A DNA stretch of 64,000 nucleotides from Serratia grimesii NBRC 13537 (GCF_001590905.1 NZ_BCTT01000006.1:62001-126000), one strand, 5' to 3'; counted from the first letter of the stretch, positions 54,567 through 63,594 are shown. The notes: a model not told the origin generated them from the letters alone. Numbers and translations: made by a program.

Positions 54567-55238
54567 TTAGTTAGCAGGGCGCCATGCGCCACTTTCGATA
54601 CCGGCAACCAGGTTATTGACTGCTTCACGTACTGCCAGATCCAGAACTTTACCGTTGAGAGTGGAATCGTAGCTGGCGGTGCCGCCGAAGCCGATGATTT
54701 CACGGTTGGACAGCTGGTACTCACCGGCACCTTGCGTGGAGTAAACCACTTCTGAGGTTTGCACGTTGACCACGTTCAAATTGACCTTGGCATAGGCCAC
54801 CTGTGTTTTGCCGCGTCCCAGAATGCCCCACAGTTGGTGATCGCCCACTTCTTTACGGCCGAACTCGGTAACATCACCGGTGATCACGTAGTTTGCGCCT
54901 TTCAGCGTCTGGGTTTTGCCTTGAATGCCGGCTTCAGTTTTCAGCTCATCCATATTGGCGCGATCCAGGACGTTAAAACGACCGGTCTGCTGCAGATGGG
55001 TGATCAGGATGGTTTTGGACTGGTTACCCAAACGATCGACGCCATCGGAGAAAATACCGTTCATATAGCTGGAACGATTATCGAATTTGCCGACGGAAAT
55101 AGGGCTGCGTTGACCTTGGTAGCTGGTGTTGTAGGACGCCACTTTAGGTACGTCCAGTGAACGCGAGGATTCTGTGGCACACCCGGCCAGCAGGCTGACA
55201 GAAAGGGCGACTGAACAGATAACGAGTGATTTATTCAT
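54567..55238 (-). CDS. CsgG/HfaB-family outer-membrane lipoprotein
   Basis: 223 residues from ATG 55238, giving the lipobox LAGC (Cys20); an upstream in-frame start at 55280 would spoil the signal peptide. The CsgG core (GQRSPISVGKFDNRSSYMNG, ANYVITGDVTEFG, AYAKVNLNVVNVQTSEVVYS) is present. CsgG itself makes the curli export pore; this paralogue lacks curli genes around it. First gene of the operon. Confidence 0.87.
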   Translation of the reverse strand: MNKSLVICSVALSVSLLAGCATESSRSLDVPKVASYNTSYQGQRSPISVGKFDNRSSYMNGIFSDGVDRLGNQSKTILITHLQQTGRFNVLDRANMDELKTEAGIQGKTQTLKGANYVITGDVTEFGRKEVGDHQLWGILGRGKTQVAYAKVNLNVVNVQTSEVVYSTQGAGEYQLSNREIIGFGGTASYDSTLNGKVLDLAVREAVNNLVAGIESGAWRPAN

Positions 55239-55703
55239 TGAAGTGCAATCTCTCCATGATGATAAAACAGCATAAGACATACCGCCTTACGCCCACCGTT
55301 TAAACAGATGGGGGGAATAACTGTGACTATTTAAACGCCGTAATCCTGCCATGGATGTGTAACAAAATACAACTTAATATCGACATAATGGTTGTTATTA
55401 GAGGTTTAATAACTCATTTAAATACAATGGATTGAGCAAGTGTATTATTCATATTTTATCTGCTTTGCTTTATTGTCTACTTTTGACTGATTAATTATTT
55501 ATTTAATTTAAGTTAATTGGTTTTTTATTTTTTCAATTTAGCTAAATGAAGAAGGTAATTCTGTTAGCCTTGTCGTAGGAGCGTCGATGTTATGTCGGAT
55601 CAATATTTATCCCTTATCAAATATCCGTTATGGTAGTGAAAATTAGGTAACACTATCAACTAACTGATGGGTTTCACTGCCCACAGAGACAGGATGATTG
55701 ACT
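55239..55703. other. AT-rich non-coding spacer
   Basis: About 465 bp between the divergent lipoprotein operon and the MarR-GNAT gene. From ~55370 to 55560 the DNA is strongly AT-rich (TTAATTATTTATTTAATTTA), the type of sequence bound by H-NS. I see no gene, repeat or clear operator, only promoter-like hexamers. Confidence 0.5.
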
Positions 55704-56627
55704 ATGGACATCAGAGATTTCAGGGCGTTGTCACGCAATCTGGTTAGAGAGCTGGGCATGTTGAATAAACAGAGCAATGGGTCGCGTTTTTCACCGTTGC
55801 AGATCCACATTCTGATTGAGGTCAGCACGTTGCCACTGGGCGTTACCGATCTGGCAACCCGTTTGTGCATTGATAAAGCCAGCGCCAGCCGGGCTGTGCG
55901 TAGTCTGGTTGCCGCCGGCATGATTGAGGCTGTGGATTATCCCCATGATAAACGACACAACCTGAATCAGCTCACTAAGCTGGGGCGTAAAACGCTGGCG
56001 TCGATTGATGCTAATGCCGACGGTTTTATGCAGGATGCGTTGGCGCAGCTGGACGACGATGAATTGGCTGATACGACTGCGGCGATGAAAAAGATGGCTG
56101 CGGCATTACGCAGTGCTCGCAAACAACGTGAGGCTGCCTTGCAGGTTCGTCCAATAACCGAGGCGGATGACGCAGCGATGGCGGGTATTATTTGTGCGGT
56201 ATTCCGCGAGTACGGCATGGACAAAATGGACGGTGTTAGCCTGCACGATCCCGACCTGGATCGCCTGACGGGCGTTTATCACGATCAGGGCGGCAAGTAT
56301 TGGGTGCTGGAACAAGAAGGAAAGGTGGTGGGCGGGGTTGGCATCGCACCCTTGGTGGGTGGGGATGCTGGTTACTGTGAGTTACAAAAACTGTTTTTCA
56401 AACCCAGCGTTCGTGGGCTGGGTATGGCGCGCTATATGGTTGTACAGGCACTGAAAACGGCGCGTGCAGCAGGGTTTCGCTATTGCTATCTGGAAACCAC
56501 TGAACAATTGAAGGAAGCACTGGGATTATATCGTGCGCTGGGCTTCACTTTGTTGACGGAGAAGCGTGGTAATACCGGCCATCACGGTTGCAATATCTAC
56601 ATGCTGAAGGATCTGCAAAGCGACTGA
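55704..56627 (+). CDS. MarR-GNAT fusion protein (regulator with acetyltransferase domain)
   Basis: 307 residues from ATG 55704. MarR-type winged HTH at about 5-135 (GVTDLATRLCIDKASASRAV; DYPHDKRHN wing), then a GNAT domain 148-305 with LFFKPSVRGLGMARYMVV and LYRALGFTLLTEKRG. Both parts look complete. Such fusions are thought to couple DNA binding to acetyl-CoA or amino-acid sensing. Neighbouring targets not evident. Confidence 0.88.
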   Translation: MDIRDFRALSRNLVRELGMLNKQSNGSRFSPLQIHILIEVSTLPLGVTDLATRLCIDKASASRAVRSLVAAGMIEAVDYPHDKRHNLNQLTKLGRKTLASIDANADGFMQDALAQLDDDELADTTAAMKKMAAALRSARKQREAALQVRPITEADDAAMAGIICAVFREYGMDKMDGVSLHDPDLDRLTGVYHDQGGKYWVLEQEGKVVGGVGIAPLVGGDAGYCELQKLFFKPSVRGLGMARYMVVQALKTARAAGFRYCYLETTEQLKEALGLYRALGFTLLTEKRGNTGHHGCNIYMLKDLQSD

Positions 56628-56654
56628 ATGCTGCCGCAGATTACATAAAACAAA

Positions 56655-56672
56655 AGGCGGCCAAGGCCGCCT
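56655..56672. terminator. Bidirectional terminator between the MarR-GNAT and DUF1471 genes
   Basis: AGGCGGCC and GGCCGCCT form a perfect 8-bp stem with an AA loop; CTTTG follows on the plus strand and TTTTG on the minus strand. Confidence 0.85.
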
Positions 56673-56697
56673 CTTTGCACAATTGCTGAATCAGCAA

Positions 56698-56955
56698 TTA
56701 ATTGTAGATGATCGCAGTACCGTGCAGTTTGTTGTCGCCGGTTGTTGAGATGATCTGGAATGATTTAGCGCCCGCTTCATCTGCTTTGGCCGCCAGCTTG
56801 TTTTCCAGGCTGGTCAGGTCGGAAGCACCACTGACGGTAACCACGCCGACTTTTTGCAAATCTGTCGGTTGAGCGTTAACCAAGTCTGCGGCGAAGCTGC
56901 CGAAAGAGGCAGAAGCAAGTGCGATAGCAGCGATGGTGATTTTCAGGTTTTTCAT
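56698..56955 (-). CDS. DUF1471 periplasmic stress protein (BhsA/YhcN family), copy 1
   Basis: 85 residues. Signal peptide MKNLKITIAAIALASASFGS ending FAA, then the DUF1471 core VGVVTVSGASDLTSLENKLA and AKSFQIISTTGDNKLHGTAI. Small periplasmic or outer-membrane proteins induced by acid, peroxide or biocides. Paralogue of the next gene; each has its own promoter and operator-like site. Confidence 0.9.
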   Translation of the reverse strand: MKNLKITIAAIALASASFGSFAADLVNAQPTDLQKVGVVTVSGASDLTSLENKLAAKADEAGAKSFQIISTTGDNKLHGTAIIYN

Positions 56956-57014
56956 GATCTTATTTCCTATCTCAATATTCTGTACGATGTTTTTTTGTTG
57001 GGTCGTTAAATTAA

Positions 57015-57061
57015 TTAACGATCGATAATTTAATGTTAGACGCCTGTTCGGCGGTTTGCAA
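57015..57061 (-). promoter_or_regulatory. Promoter and operator of DUF1471 copy 1
   Basis: Minus strand: TTGCAA (57061-57056), 17-bp spacer, TAACAT (57038-57033), then near +1 the imperfect palindrome TTATCGATCGTTAA (57028-57015). A further half-like site, GTTCGTTAATTAA, lies upstream at about 57076-57088. The same layout is repeated before copy 2. Confidence 0.6.
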
Positions 57062-57159
57062 CTATTTTTTTAGTGTTCGTTAATTAATTCTTTTTTTGCC
57101 TTCTTTCGACGAGACGTCAGTCACGATCATCTAGGCAACGAATGAAGTCTAACTGATTG

Positions 57160-57417
57160 TTATTGATAAATTACTGCGGTTCCGTGAAGTTGGTTATTAC
57201 CCCCGGCTCCAATGATGCGGAATGATTTTGCACCGGCTGCATCAGCTTTGGCTGCCAAACTGGCTTCCAGAGAGCTGAGATCGGAAGCGCCACTGACGGT
57301 GATCACACCTGATTCCTGCTGATTTGCTGGTTGGTTATGGACCTGGTCAGCTGCGAAGCTGCCGAAAGAAACCGAGGCCAGAGCGAGAGCTGAAAGAGTC
57401 ATTTTTAAGTTTTTCAT
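57160..57417 (-). CDS. DUF1471 periplasmic stress protein (BhsA/YhcN family), copy 2
   Basis: 85 residues, about 70% identical by eye to copy 1 (SGVITVSGASDLSSLEASLA; LHGTAVIYQ). Signal peptide MKNLKMTLSALALASVSFGS. Divergent from the TetR gene at 57593, which probably represses it as ComR represses bhsA in E. coli. Confidence 0.9.
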   Translation of the reverse strand: MKNLKMTLSALALASVSFGSFAADQVHNQPANQQESGVITVSGASDLSSLEASLAAKADAAGAKSFRIIGAGGNNQLHGTAVIYQ

Positions 57418-57478
57418 GATGTTAATTCCTATGCTAGAAGCGTAAACTGAGTGAATAAATGTGTGTCGTTATGATTAC

Positions 57479-57525
57479 TTAACGATCGATAATTAAATGT
57501 TAATCGCTTCTCGACGGGAGCGCAA
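57479..57525 (-). promoter_or_regulatory. Promoter and operator of DUF1471 copy 2
   Basis: Minus strand: TTGCGC (57525-57520), 17-bp spacer, TAACAT (57502-57497), then TTATCGATCGTTAA (57492-57479). An inverted site ATGATCGTTAATTTAA (57538-57553) lies between it and the TetR gene. Compared with copy 1, some 90 bp of promoter DNA are homologous. Confidence 0.6.
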
Positions 57526-57592
57526 TATTTTTTTATAATGATCGTTAATTTAATTCGTGAGCCCTGCTGCGGGGCAGGATAAGAGAGGGTCT

Positions 57593-58237
57593 ATGAGTAT
57601 CAATGAAGACGTCTGCGCCAAAAAAACGCGTGGCAGACCGAAACAGTTTGATCGTGACCGTGCGCTGGATAGTGCACTCGATCTGTTCTGGCGGCATGGT
57701 TATGAATCTACGTCGCTGTCCGATCTGGTCGAGGTGACTGGGGCCAAAGCGCCGACGCTGTATGCGGAGTTCGGCAACAAAGAAGGGTTATTCCGCGCGG
57801 CAGTGGAACGTTATCTGCAAAAATACACCACCTGCACTAATCAACTGTTGGAGCGGGATCTGCCGGTCGCTGAAATCGTGGAAGCCTATGTGCGCTCTTC
57901 GGCGGAGGTGTTTACCGATCCGGATACGCCTTCTGGTTGCTTTATGGTGTGTGCGTCTGCGGCACTGTCATCATCATCTGATGACGTTGCCGAGATGCTG
58001 CGCAAGAAACATCATTCGAATGAAGCCAGCCTGCGCGCCTGCTTTGACCGTAAGGTGCAGAAGGGGGAGTTATTGGCGAAAACCGATACCGCACTGTTGG
58101 CCAAATATATCGTTTGTACCATCGAAGGGATGTCAGTTCAGGCGCGTGAAGGGGCAAGCCGTGAGGATTTATTCCGTTTGCTGGATGCATTGATGCTGGT
58201 ATGGCCGCGCCTGAGTCAGGTGGGCAATAAAGTCTAG
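57593..58237 (+). CDS. TetR-family transcriptional regulator
   Basis: 214 residues from ATG 57593. N-terminal TetR HTH (RALDSALDLFWRHGYESTSL; DLVEVTGAKAPTLYAEFGNK) at about 17-65, ligand domain with SGCFMVCASAAL. Divergent from DUF1471 copy 2 with palindromic sites between; likely represses both DUF1471 genes and itself. Confidence 0.88.
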   Translation: MSINEDVCAKKTRGRPKQFDRDRALDSALDLFWRHGYESTSLSDLVEVTGAKAPTLYAEFGNKEGLFRAAVERYLQKYTTCTNQLLERDLPVAEIVEAYVRSSAEVFTDPDTPSGCFMVCASAALSSSSDDVAEMLRKKHHSNEASLRACFDRKVQKGELLAKTDTALLAKYIVCTIEGMSVQAREGASREDLFRLLDALMLVWPRLSQVGNKV

Positions 58238-58265
58238 GGAAGGGCGATACGGTTGAATAAGGCTA

Positions 58266-58287
58266 AAGGCCGCATTGCTGCGGCCTT
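58266..58287. terminator. Bidirectional terminator between tetR-type gene and metQ-like gene
   Basis: AAGGCCGCA and TGCGGCCTT form a perfect 9-bp stem with a 4-base loop; GCTTTG follows on plus, TTTAGCC on minus. Confidence 0.85.
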
Positions 58288-58295
58288 GCTTTGTA

Positions 58296-59120
58296 TTACT
58301 GGTTTACGGGGATCACTGCGCCTTGGTATTTTTGGCGGATGAAGTCCTGAATCGCTTTGGAGTGCAGCACTTTTACCAGTGCCACAATTTCGGGTTTATT
58401 CACGTCGGCTTTATGCACGGTGATGATGTTGGCATAAGGATTGTTTTCACCGCTTTCGACCGCGATCGGGTCTTTGGTCGGATTCAGCCCTGCATCGATG
58501 GCGTAGTTGGCATTAATCACCACGGCATCACCTTCATCATTGTTGTACATCTGCGGCAACAGTGCGCCTTCCACGTTTGCCAGGAACTTCAGATGTTTCG
58601 GGTTTTCCACCACGTCGGAGATGCGCGCATCGACCTTGTTTACGCCAGGTTTCAGCTTAATTACGCCTTCATTCTCAAAGATTGACAGAATACGCCCTTC
58701 TTCTGCCACGGCATCACGCATGATGATTTTGCCGTTGTCTGGCAGATCCTTCAGGCTTTTATACTTCTTGGAGTAAATGCCGATCGGCTCGATATGGATG
58801 GCGCCAGCGCTGACGAAGTCGTAGCTCTTATCACCAGCATGATCCTTCAGCACCGAATTTAGATATGGCACATGCTGGAAATAGTTGGCATCAATGTCGT
58901 GGCTGGCCAGCGCGGTGTTTGGCAGGATGTAATCCTGGAAAGGCTTAATCACCAGATCAATGCCTTCTTTTGCCAAAATCGGTTTCGCTTGTTCGAGGAT
59001 TTCTGCGTGTGGCACATTGGACGCGCCGACCACCAGCTTGGTTTCTGCCGCTGCACTAAAAGAGGCCAGTGCAGTCAGAGAGGCGAAAGCCAGCATCATC
59101 ATTTGCTTTTTCATCATCAT
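58296..59120 (-). CDS. MetQ/NlpA-family ABC substrate-binding protein, non-lipidated
   Basis: 274 residues. Signal peptide ends ASFSAAA-E with no lipobox Cys, unlike typical MetQ. Body follows the family (VPHAEILEQAKPILAKEGID, ALASHDIDANYFQHVPYLNS). Third gene of an operon with a MetI permease and MetN ATPase. Probably imports a methionine derivative or another amino acid. Confidence 0.9.
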   Translation of the reverse strand: MMMKKQMMMLAFASLTALASFSAAAETKLVVGASNVPHAEILEQAKPILAKEGIDLVIKPFQDYILPNTALASHDIDANYFQHVPYLNSVLKDHAGDKSYDFVSAGAIHIEPIGIYSKKYKSLKDLPDNGKIIMRDAVAEEGRILSIFENEGVIKLKPGVNKVDARISDVVENPKHLKFLANVEGALLPQMYNNDEGDAVVINANYAIDAGLNPTKDPIAVESGENNPYANIITVHKADVNKPEIVALVKVLHSKAIQDFIRQKYQGAVIPVNQ

Positions 59121-59134
59121 TATTCCCTGGTTAT

Positions 59135-59803
59135 TTATCGTTTATCGAGCATTGTTGTAATGGTGTCGCCGATGAATTGGATAACGAAAACGATCAACAG
59201 GATCGTCAGCGTTGCCACCAGCGTTACGTCACCGTGATTGCGTTGAAAACCTTCCAGATAGGCCAAATTACCCAGACCACCCGCGCCGATTACCCCAGCC
59301 ATCGCGGTGTAGCTCACCAGGGCTATCAGCGTCACAGTCATACCGGAAACCAATGCCGGGGAGGATTCTGGCAGTAGCACGCGGAAGATAATGGTGCTGG
59401 TTTTAGCGCCCATGGAACGGGCTGCTTCAATAACCCCTTTGTCTACCTCACGCAGACCAATCTCAACCAGTCGCGCGTAGAATGGCGCTGCGCCAACAAT
59501 CAGCGCTGGCAGCGCAGCATCGGCCCCTAAAATGGTACCGATCAGCGTCTTGGTAAATGGAATTAGCAACACGATTAAAATGATGAATGGAATGGAGCGG
59601 AACACGTTGACCAGCACTGAGATTAGTGAGTAGACGACGCGGTTTTGCAGTAACTGCCCACGTGAGGTCAGGAACAAAAGCACGCCCAATACAATACCAA
59701 GCACCAGCGTTGCCAACCCGGCAATGCCCGTCATATACAGGGTTTCCCAGGTGGCGTTCAGCAGTTGGTCAATACGCAGATGAGGGAACAGTGATTCAAT
59801 CAT
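59135..59803 (-). CDS. metI: MetI-type ABC permease
   Basis: 222 residues from ATG 59803, which overlaps the ATPase gene by 8 bases (an earlier in-frame start at 59818 is less likely). Five membrane segments; the EAA-type loop is EVDKGVIEAARSMGAKTSTI. Transports the ligand delivered by the binding protein. Confidence 0.9.
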   Translation of the reverse strand: MIESLFPHLRIDQLLNATWETLYMTGIAGLATLVLGIVLGVLLFLTSRGQLLQNRVVYSLISVLVNVFRSIPFIILIVLLIPFTKTLIGTILGADAALPALIVGAAPFYARLVEIGLREVDKGVIEAARSMGAKTSTIIFRVLLPESSPALVSGMTVTLIALVSYTAMAGVIGAGGLGNLAYLEGFQRNHGDVTLVATLTILLIVFVIQFIGDTITTMLDKR

Positions 59804-60821
59804 GTTTAATGACCTCAACGGCGATCTCTTGTGCTTTCAGTAAGTTCAACATGCTGTCGATTTGCAGATCGTTGCCCTCGGCGTGGATATACAGCTCACC
59901 AAAGGACCCATTCAGGGTTTGGCTTATTTTGCCGTGCAGGATGTTAATGCTCACCTTGTAGCGCAGGATCACATCTGAAATCACGGCCTGATGGGTTTGT
60001 ACACCGACAAACGTCAACTTGAAGATTGCACCTGGCAGATGTTGCGCGAGCAGCGGATTGAAACTTTCCTCTGTTTCTTGGTAATGCGAGACCTGCCTGA
60101 CGAACTGTTGGGTAATCAGCTGCTGTGGCCGGGTGAAAACAGCGATCACCGGGCCTTCTTCGACGATACGGCCGTTTTCCATGACGGCCACGCGGTGGCA
60201 GATTTTTCGCACCACGTGCATTTCATGGGTAATCAGCACAATGGTCAGGTTCAGTTTGCGATTGATATCCAACAGCAACTCAAGAATCGAATCGGTAGTC
60301 TGAGGATCGAGCGCCGAGGTGGCTTCATCACACAGCAGAACCCCTGGATTATTGGCTAATGCGCGGGCGATGCCGACACGCTGTTTTTGCCCGCCGCTGA
60401 GCTGTGACGGGTAAGCATCTTCGCGGCCTTGCAGACCAACCAGTGCGATCAGTTCTGCCACTCGCGGTTTAATCTGTGCCTTGGGTACGCCGGCAATTTG
60501 CATTGAGAACGCGATGTTCTGGCTGACGGTACGTGACCACAACAGATTGAAGTGCTGAAACACCATGCTGATTTTCAGCCGTGCCTCGCGCAACGCGTTA
60601 CCTTTGGCGCCGCCGATATCGAAACCATCGACCTGAATGCTACCGCTGGTGGGGGACTCCAACCCGTTAAGCAAACGGATCAGGGTACTTTTACCGGCAC
60701 CGCTGTAGCCGATAATGCCGTAGATCTGCCCGGCTTCTACCGCAAGGCTCACATCATCCACCGCGACAACGCGGCCCTGTGTGCTGTCAAAAGTTTTGCA
60801 AACGTTCGAAAGAACGATCAT
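59796..60821 (-). CDS. metN: MetN-type ABC ATPase
   Basis: 341 residues. Walker A GYSGAGKS at 38-45, LSGGQ 141-145, Walker B VLLCDEATSALD. The C-terminal ~80 residues are the NIL/ACT regulatory domain that binds methionine and inhibits transport in MetN. First gene of the operon. A single GACGTCT upstream (60918-60924) recalls half a MetJ box, but no tandem copy is seen. Confidence 0.92.
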   Translation of the reverse strand: MIVLSNVCKTFDSTQGRVVAVDDVSLAVEAGQIYGIIGYSGAGKSTLIRLLNGLESPTSGSIQVDGFDIGGAKGNALREARLKISMVFQHFNLLWSRTVSQNIAFSMQIAGVPKAQIKPRVAELIALVGLQGREDAYPSQLSGGQKQRVGIARALANNPGVLLCDEATSALDPQTTDSILELLLDINRKLNLTIVLITHEMHVVRKICHRVAVMENGRIVEEGPVIAVFTRPQQLITQQFVRQVSHYQETEESFNPLLAQHLPGAIFKLTFVGVQTHQAVISDVILRYKVSINILHGKISQTLNGSFGELYIHAEGNDLQIDSMLNLLKAQEIAVEVIKHD

Positions 60822-61037
60822 AGAGAAGCGAATCCTTATTAATACATCACAGCATTCCGCCTGGAACGCGTAACACCGGACAGGGTTCGGTTTCTGGGAA
60901 TAAGGGGCAGGCGGGACGTCTGTTGCTGGTGAATACAGGGCAATCCTACCGGGGGTTGATAGTGACAGGAAGAATGTAAATTCTATTAGTTATTCTGATT
61001 TGATATATAAAATGATGAGCAGAAGTGATGGGAAAAT

Positions 61038-61063
61038 AGCGGTCAGCGTGCACGCTGACCGCT
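61038..61063. terminator. Terminator after the yjaB-like gene
   Basis: A 26-bp perfect palindrome (AGCGGTCAGCGTG and its complement) followed on the minus strand by ATTTTCCC. Confidence 0.85.
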
Positions 61064-61072
61064 TGGAGTTAT

Positions 61073-61516
61073 TTAACGTTTGGTCAGTTTCATGTGCAGT
61101 AACGGGAAGGGATTACCCTGACCGTCGAGCGCAGAGCGCCCCGTAATTTCAAAACCGTAGTGGCGGTAAAAACCGCTGGCCTGCGGGTTTTGCTCATTGA
61201 CGTCCAACTGCAATTCGTTATGTAACGATTCGGCGTGTGTCAGTAGGGCTTTGCCAACGCCTTTGCCACGTTGCTCAGCATCGATAAACAACATCTCTAC
61301 CTTATTGCCATCCAACCCGATAAAACCGCAAGGATGCCCGGGCCGATCCTCCGCAACCCAGACGTTGACCGACGGCAGATAGTCGTTGAGTACCAGCGGG
61401 TAAAGCTGGGCGATGTTTTCTTCAGTGAGAAAATGGTGGGTGGCGCGTACCGAACGCTGCCAAATCTCCGCCAGTTGCGCATTATCTTCCGCTGCGCGTG
61501 CTCTGATAGTGATCAT
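61073..61516 (-). CDS. yjaB: GNAT acetyltransferase, YjaB-like
   Basis: 147 residues from ATG 61516 (GGGGA upstream). IWQRSVRATHHFLTEENI, EMLFIDAEQRGKGVGKALL, LDVNEQNPQASGFYRHYGFE and GRSALDGQGNPFPLLHM align with E. coli YjaB. Substrate unknown. Confidence 0.85.
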   Translation of the reverse strand: MITIRARAAEDNAQLAEIWQRSVRATHHFLTEENIAQLYPLVLNDYLPSVNVWVAEDRPGHPCGFIGLDGNKVEMLFIDAEQRGKGVGKALLTHAESLHNELQLDVNEQNPQASGFYRHYGFEITGRSALDGQGNPFPLLHMKLTKR

Positions 61517-61545
61517 AGAAATCCCCATGATTGAACCCATTAATT

Positions 61546-62436
61546 TTAAACGCGCCCCCACAGTTTGGCGACGGTCAGGGCGATAAAAGCTTCCAGTTTG
61601 GGTGACTGTCGTCGTTCAGGCAGATAGACCAAATGCATCGATCGCGGTTGTGGTGAATAGTCGGGTAACACCTGTATTAATCGGCCGGCGGCGATATCGT
61701 CATCCAGCAACATGCTGGCATGTAACACAACGCCAAAACCGGCGAGCGCTGCCCGACGCACCCCTTCGCCAGAGTCCATCCGCAGACGTGGCCTTACCGG
61801 CACGCTGATTTCCCCTTGTGGCCCCTGCAACCGCCAAACGTGGTTGCCATCCCACTGGCTGAAACCAAAACAGCTGTGAGTGCTGAGTTGTTCCGGTCGC
61901 TTTGGTGCACCATGCTTTGCTAAATAGTCCGGCGAGGCGGCCAATGTCATGCGGTAATCGGGCAAGGCACGTGCGACCAAGCCATCATCCGCCACTGGCC
62001 CAATGCGAAACGCGGCTTCGTAGCGTTCCTCAATCAAGTCCACCTTACGATCCGACAGCACCACTTCGGCTTCTACTTCCGGGTGGTGCTGGAGGAATTC
62101 GGTCAGGATCGGCGTTAAAACGCGGTTGCCAAACGTGACGGGCGCACTGATGCGCAGTAGACCACTGGGGGAACTCAACAGGGCCCGTGCACTTGCTTCA
62201 GCGGCATCGGCATCGGCCAGCAGGCGGCGGCAGCGTTCATAGAACACCCGACCGGCCTCGGTCAGCCCTTGCCTGCGGGTGGTTCGGTTCAGCAGTGGTG
62301 CATTCAGCCGGTGCTCCAGGTGGCGGATATGTTTGCCAACCATGGTTGGGGAGATAGCCATCTCCTCGGCCGCGGCGACAAAACTGCCTTTTTCCACGAC
62401 TCGTACAAACACCGCCATGCTGGTTAATCGATCCAT
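61546..62436 (-). CDS. LysR-family regulator
   Basis: 296 residues from ATG 62436 (AGGGG 6 bases upstream; the earlier start at 62475 is unsupported). HTH MDRLTSMAVFVRVVEKGSFV...ISPTMVGKHIRHLE; effector domain from ~88. Divergent from the quinone oxidoreductase at 62557, the usual arrangement for LysR control of such enzymes. Confidence 0.9.
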   Translation of the reverse strand: MDRLTSMAVFVRVVEKGSFVAAAEEMAISPTMVGKHIRHLEHRLNAPLLNRTTRRQGLTEAGRVFYERCRRLLADADAAEASARALLSSPSGLLRISAPVTFGNRVLTPILTEFLQHHPEVEAEVVLSDRKVDLIEERYEAAFRIGPVADDGLVARALPDYRMTLAASPDYLAKHGAPKRPEQLSTHSCFGFSQWDGNHVWRLQGPQGEISVPVRPRLRMDSGEGVRRAALAGFGVVLHASMLLDDDIAAGRLIQVLPDYSPQPRSMHLVYLPERRQSPKLEAFIALTVAKLWGRV

Positions 62437-62556
62437 TATAAACCCCTGGTGTTTTCTGAACGCTCTGTGGGCCACTTTGCTTGATTATAGCGCTTTGCGA
62501 TAATCATTCTATCGACCGTCAGTGCGTTATTGGCGGAAATTTCCCGGAGCAGCAAC

Positions 62557-63537
62557 ATGCATGCATTAGCGTTTGAACAATTTGGCGGGCCAGATGTGCT
62601 CGAATACCTTGAACTGCCGACGCCTGCGGTAGCGGCGGGCGCGGTGCAGGTGCGAATGGGGGCTGCCGGGTTGAATTTTGCCGATATTTACCGTCGCAAG
62701 GGCAATTACGTACTGCATGGCAATCCGCCACATATTGGCGGTTACGAAGGTGTGGGCACCATTATTGCTGTGGGTGCCGGTGTCAAAGGTTGGCAGGTAG
62801 GGGAGCGAATTGGTTTTGCTGATGTGCCTTTCTGCCATGCTACGCGCATCAATGTGCCGATAGAACATGCGTTACGGCTGCCGCAGGCGCTAAGTGATGT
62901 AGAAGCCGCGTCTATTTTGTTGCAGGGGCTGACGGCACAATATCTGATTAATGACAGCGTGCAGGTAAAAGCGGGCGATCGTACATTGGTGCATGCAGCG
63001 GCTGGCGGTGTTGGGCAAATCCTGACTCGCATGCTGGTTGCACGGGGTGCGCAGGTTTACGCTGTGGTGTCTTCGGCACATAAACAACAGATTGCTATGA
63101 ATAACGGCGCAGCAGCGGCCTTCACCTATCAGCAAGACTGGGTTGCGCAAATTGCCGCGTTGACCGACGGCGGCGTGGAGTATGGTTTTGACTCGGTGGG
63201 TATCACATTGCAGCAGAGCATTGACGCACTGCGCCCCGGTGGTCGTGTGGTAACTTTTGGGATGGCGGGCGGCGAGGCCCCGGCAATTTCTGCTTATAGC
63301 TTGATGATGGACTCCAAAGGCGTAGTCGGTGGCGACCTCTGGACGTATCTCAACAGTGGCGAAGCGCGACGTGATCGCGCCGAACGCTTGTTCAGCAGCT
63401 GGCAGAACGGCGAATTTGCTGTGCCGCATATCGAAACCTTCCCACTTAGCGACGGGGCGGCGGCCCATCGTCGACTGGAAGACCGTAGTTTTGCCGGCAA
63501 AATTGTCTTGCTCAACGATCGCGACCCGCAGAGTTAA
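62557..63537 (+). CDS. Zinc-independent quinone oxidoreductase (MDR family)
   Basis: 326 residues from ATG 62557 (GGAG upstream). QOR-type: MHALAFEQFGGPDVLEYLEL, GLNFADIYRRKGNY, then the NADPH-binding HAAAGGVGQILTRMLVARGA. No zinc-site Cys cluster. Reduces quinones or enones with NADPH. Divergent LysR gene is the likely regulator. Confidence 0.9.
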   Translation: MHALAFEQFGGPDVLEYLELPTPAVAAGAVQVRMGAAGLNFADIYRRKGNYVLHGNPPHIGGYEGVGTIIAVGAGVKGWQVGERIGFADVPFCHATRINVPIEHALRLPQALSDVEAASILLQGLTAQYLINDSVQVKAGDRTLVHAAAGGVGQILTRMLVARGAQVYAVVSSAHKQQIAMNNGAAAAFTYQQDWVAQIAALTDGGVEYGFDSVGITLQQSIDALRPGGRVVTFGMAGGEAPAISAYSLMMDSKGVVGGDLWTYLNSGEARRDRAERLFSSWQNGEFAVPHIETFPLSDGAAAHRRLEDRSFAGKIVLLNDRDPQS

Positions 63538-63594
63538 AAGCGCCGCTTGCCGACATGCTACACTGACCGCCGAAAGGTAAGCGGGGTCAGCAGG

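Noticed and set aside
60900-60940. MetJ box before the metN-type operon
   Set aside because: Only one GACGTCT is seen; MetJ needs at least two adjacent AGACGTCT-like repeats.
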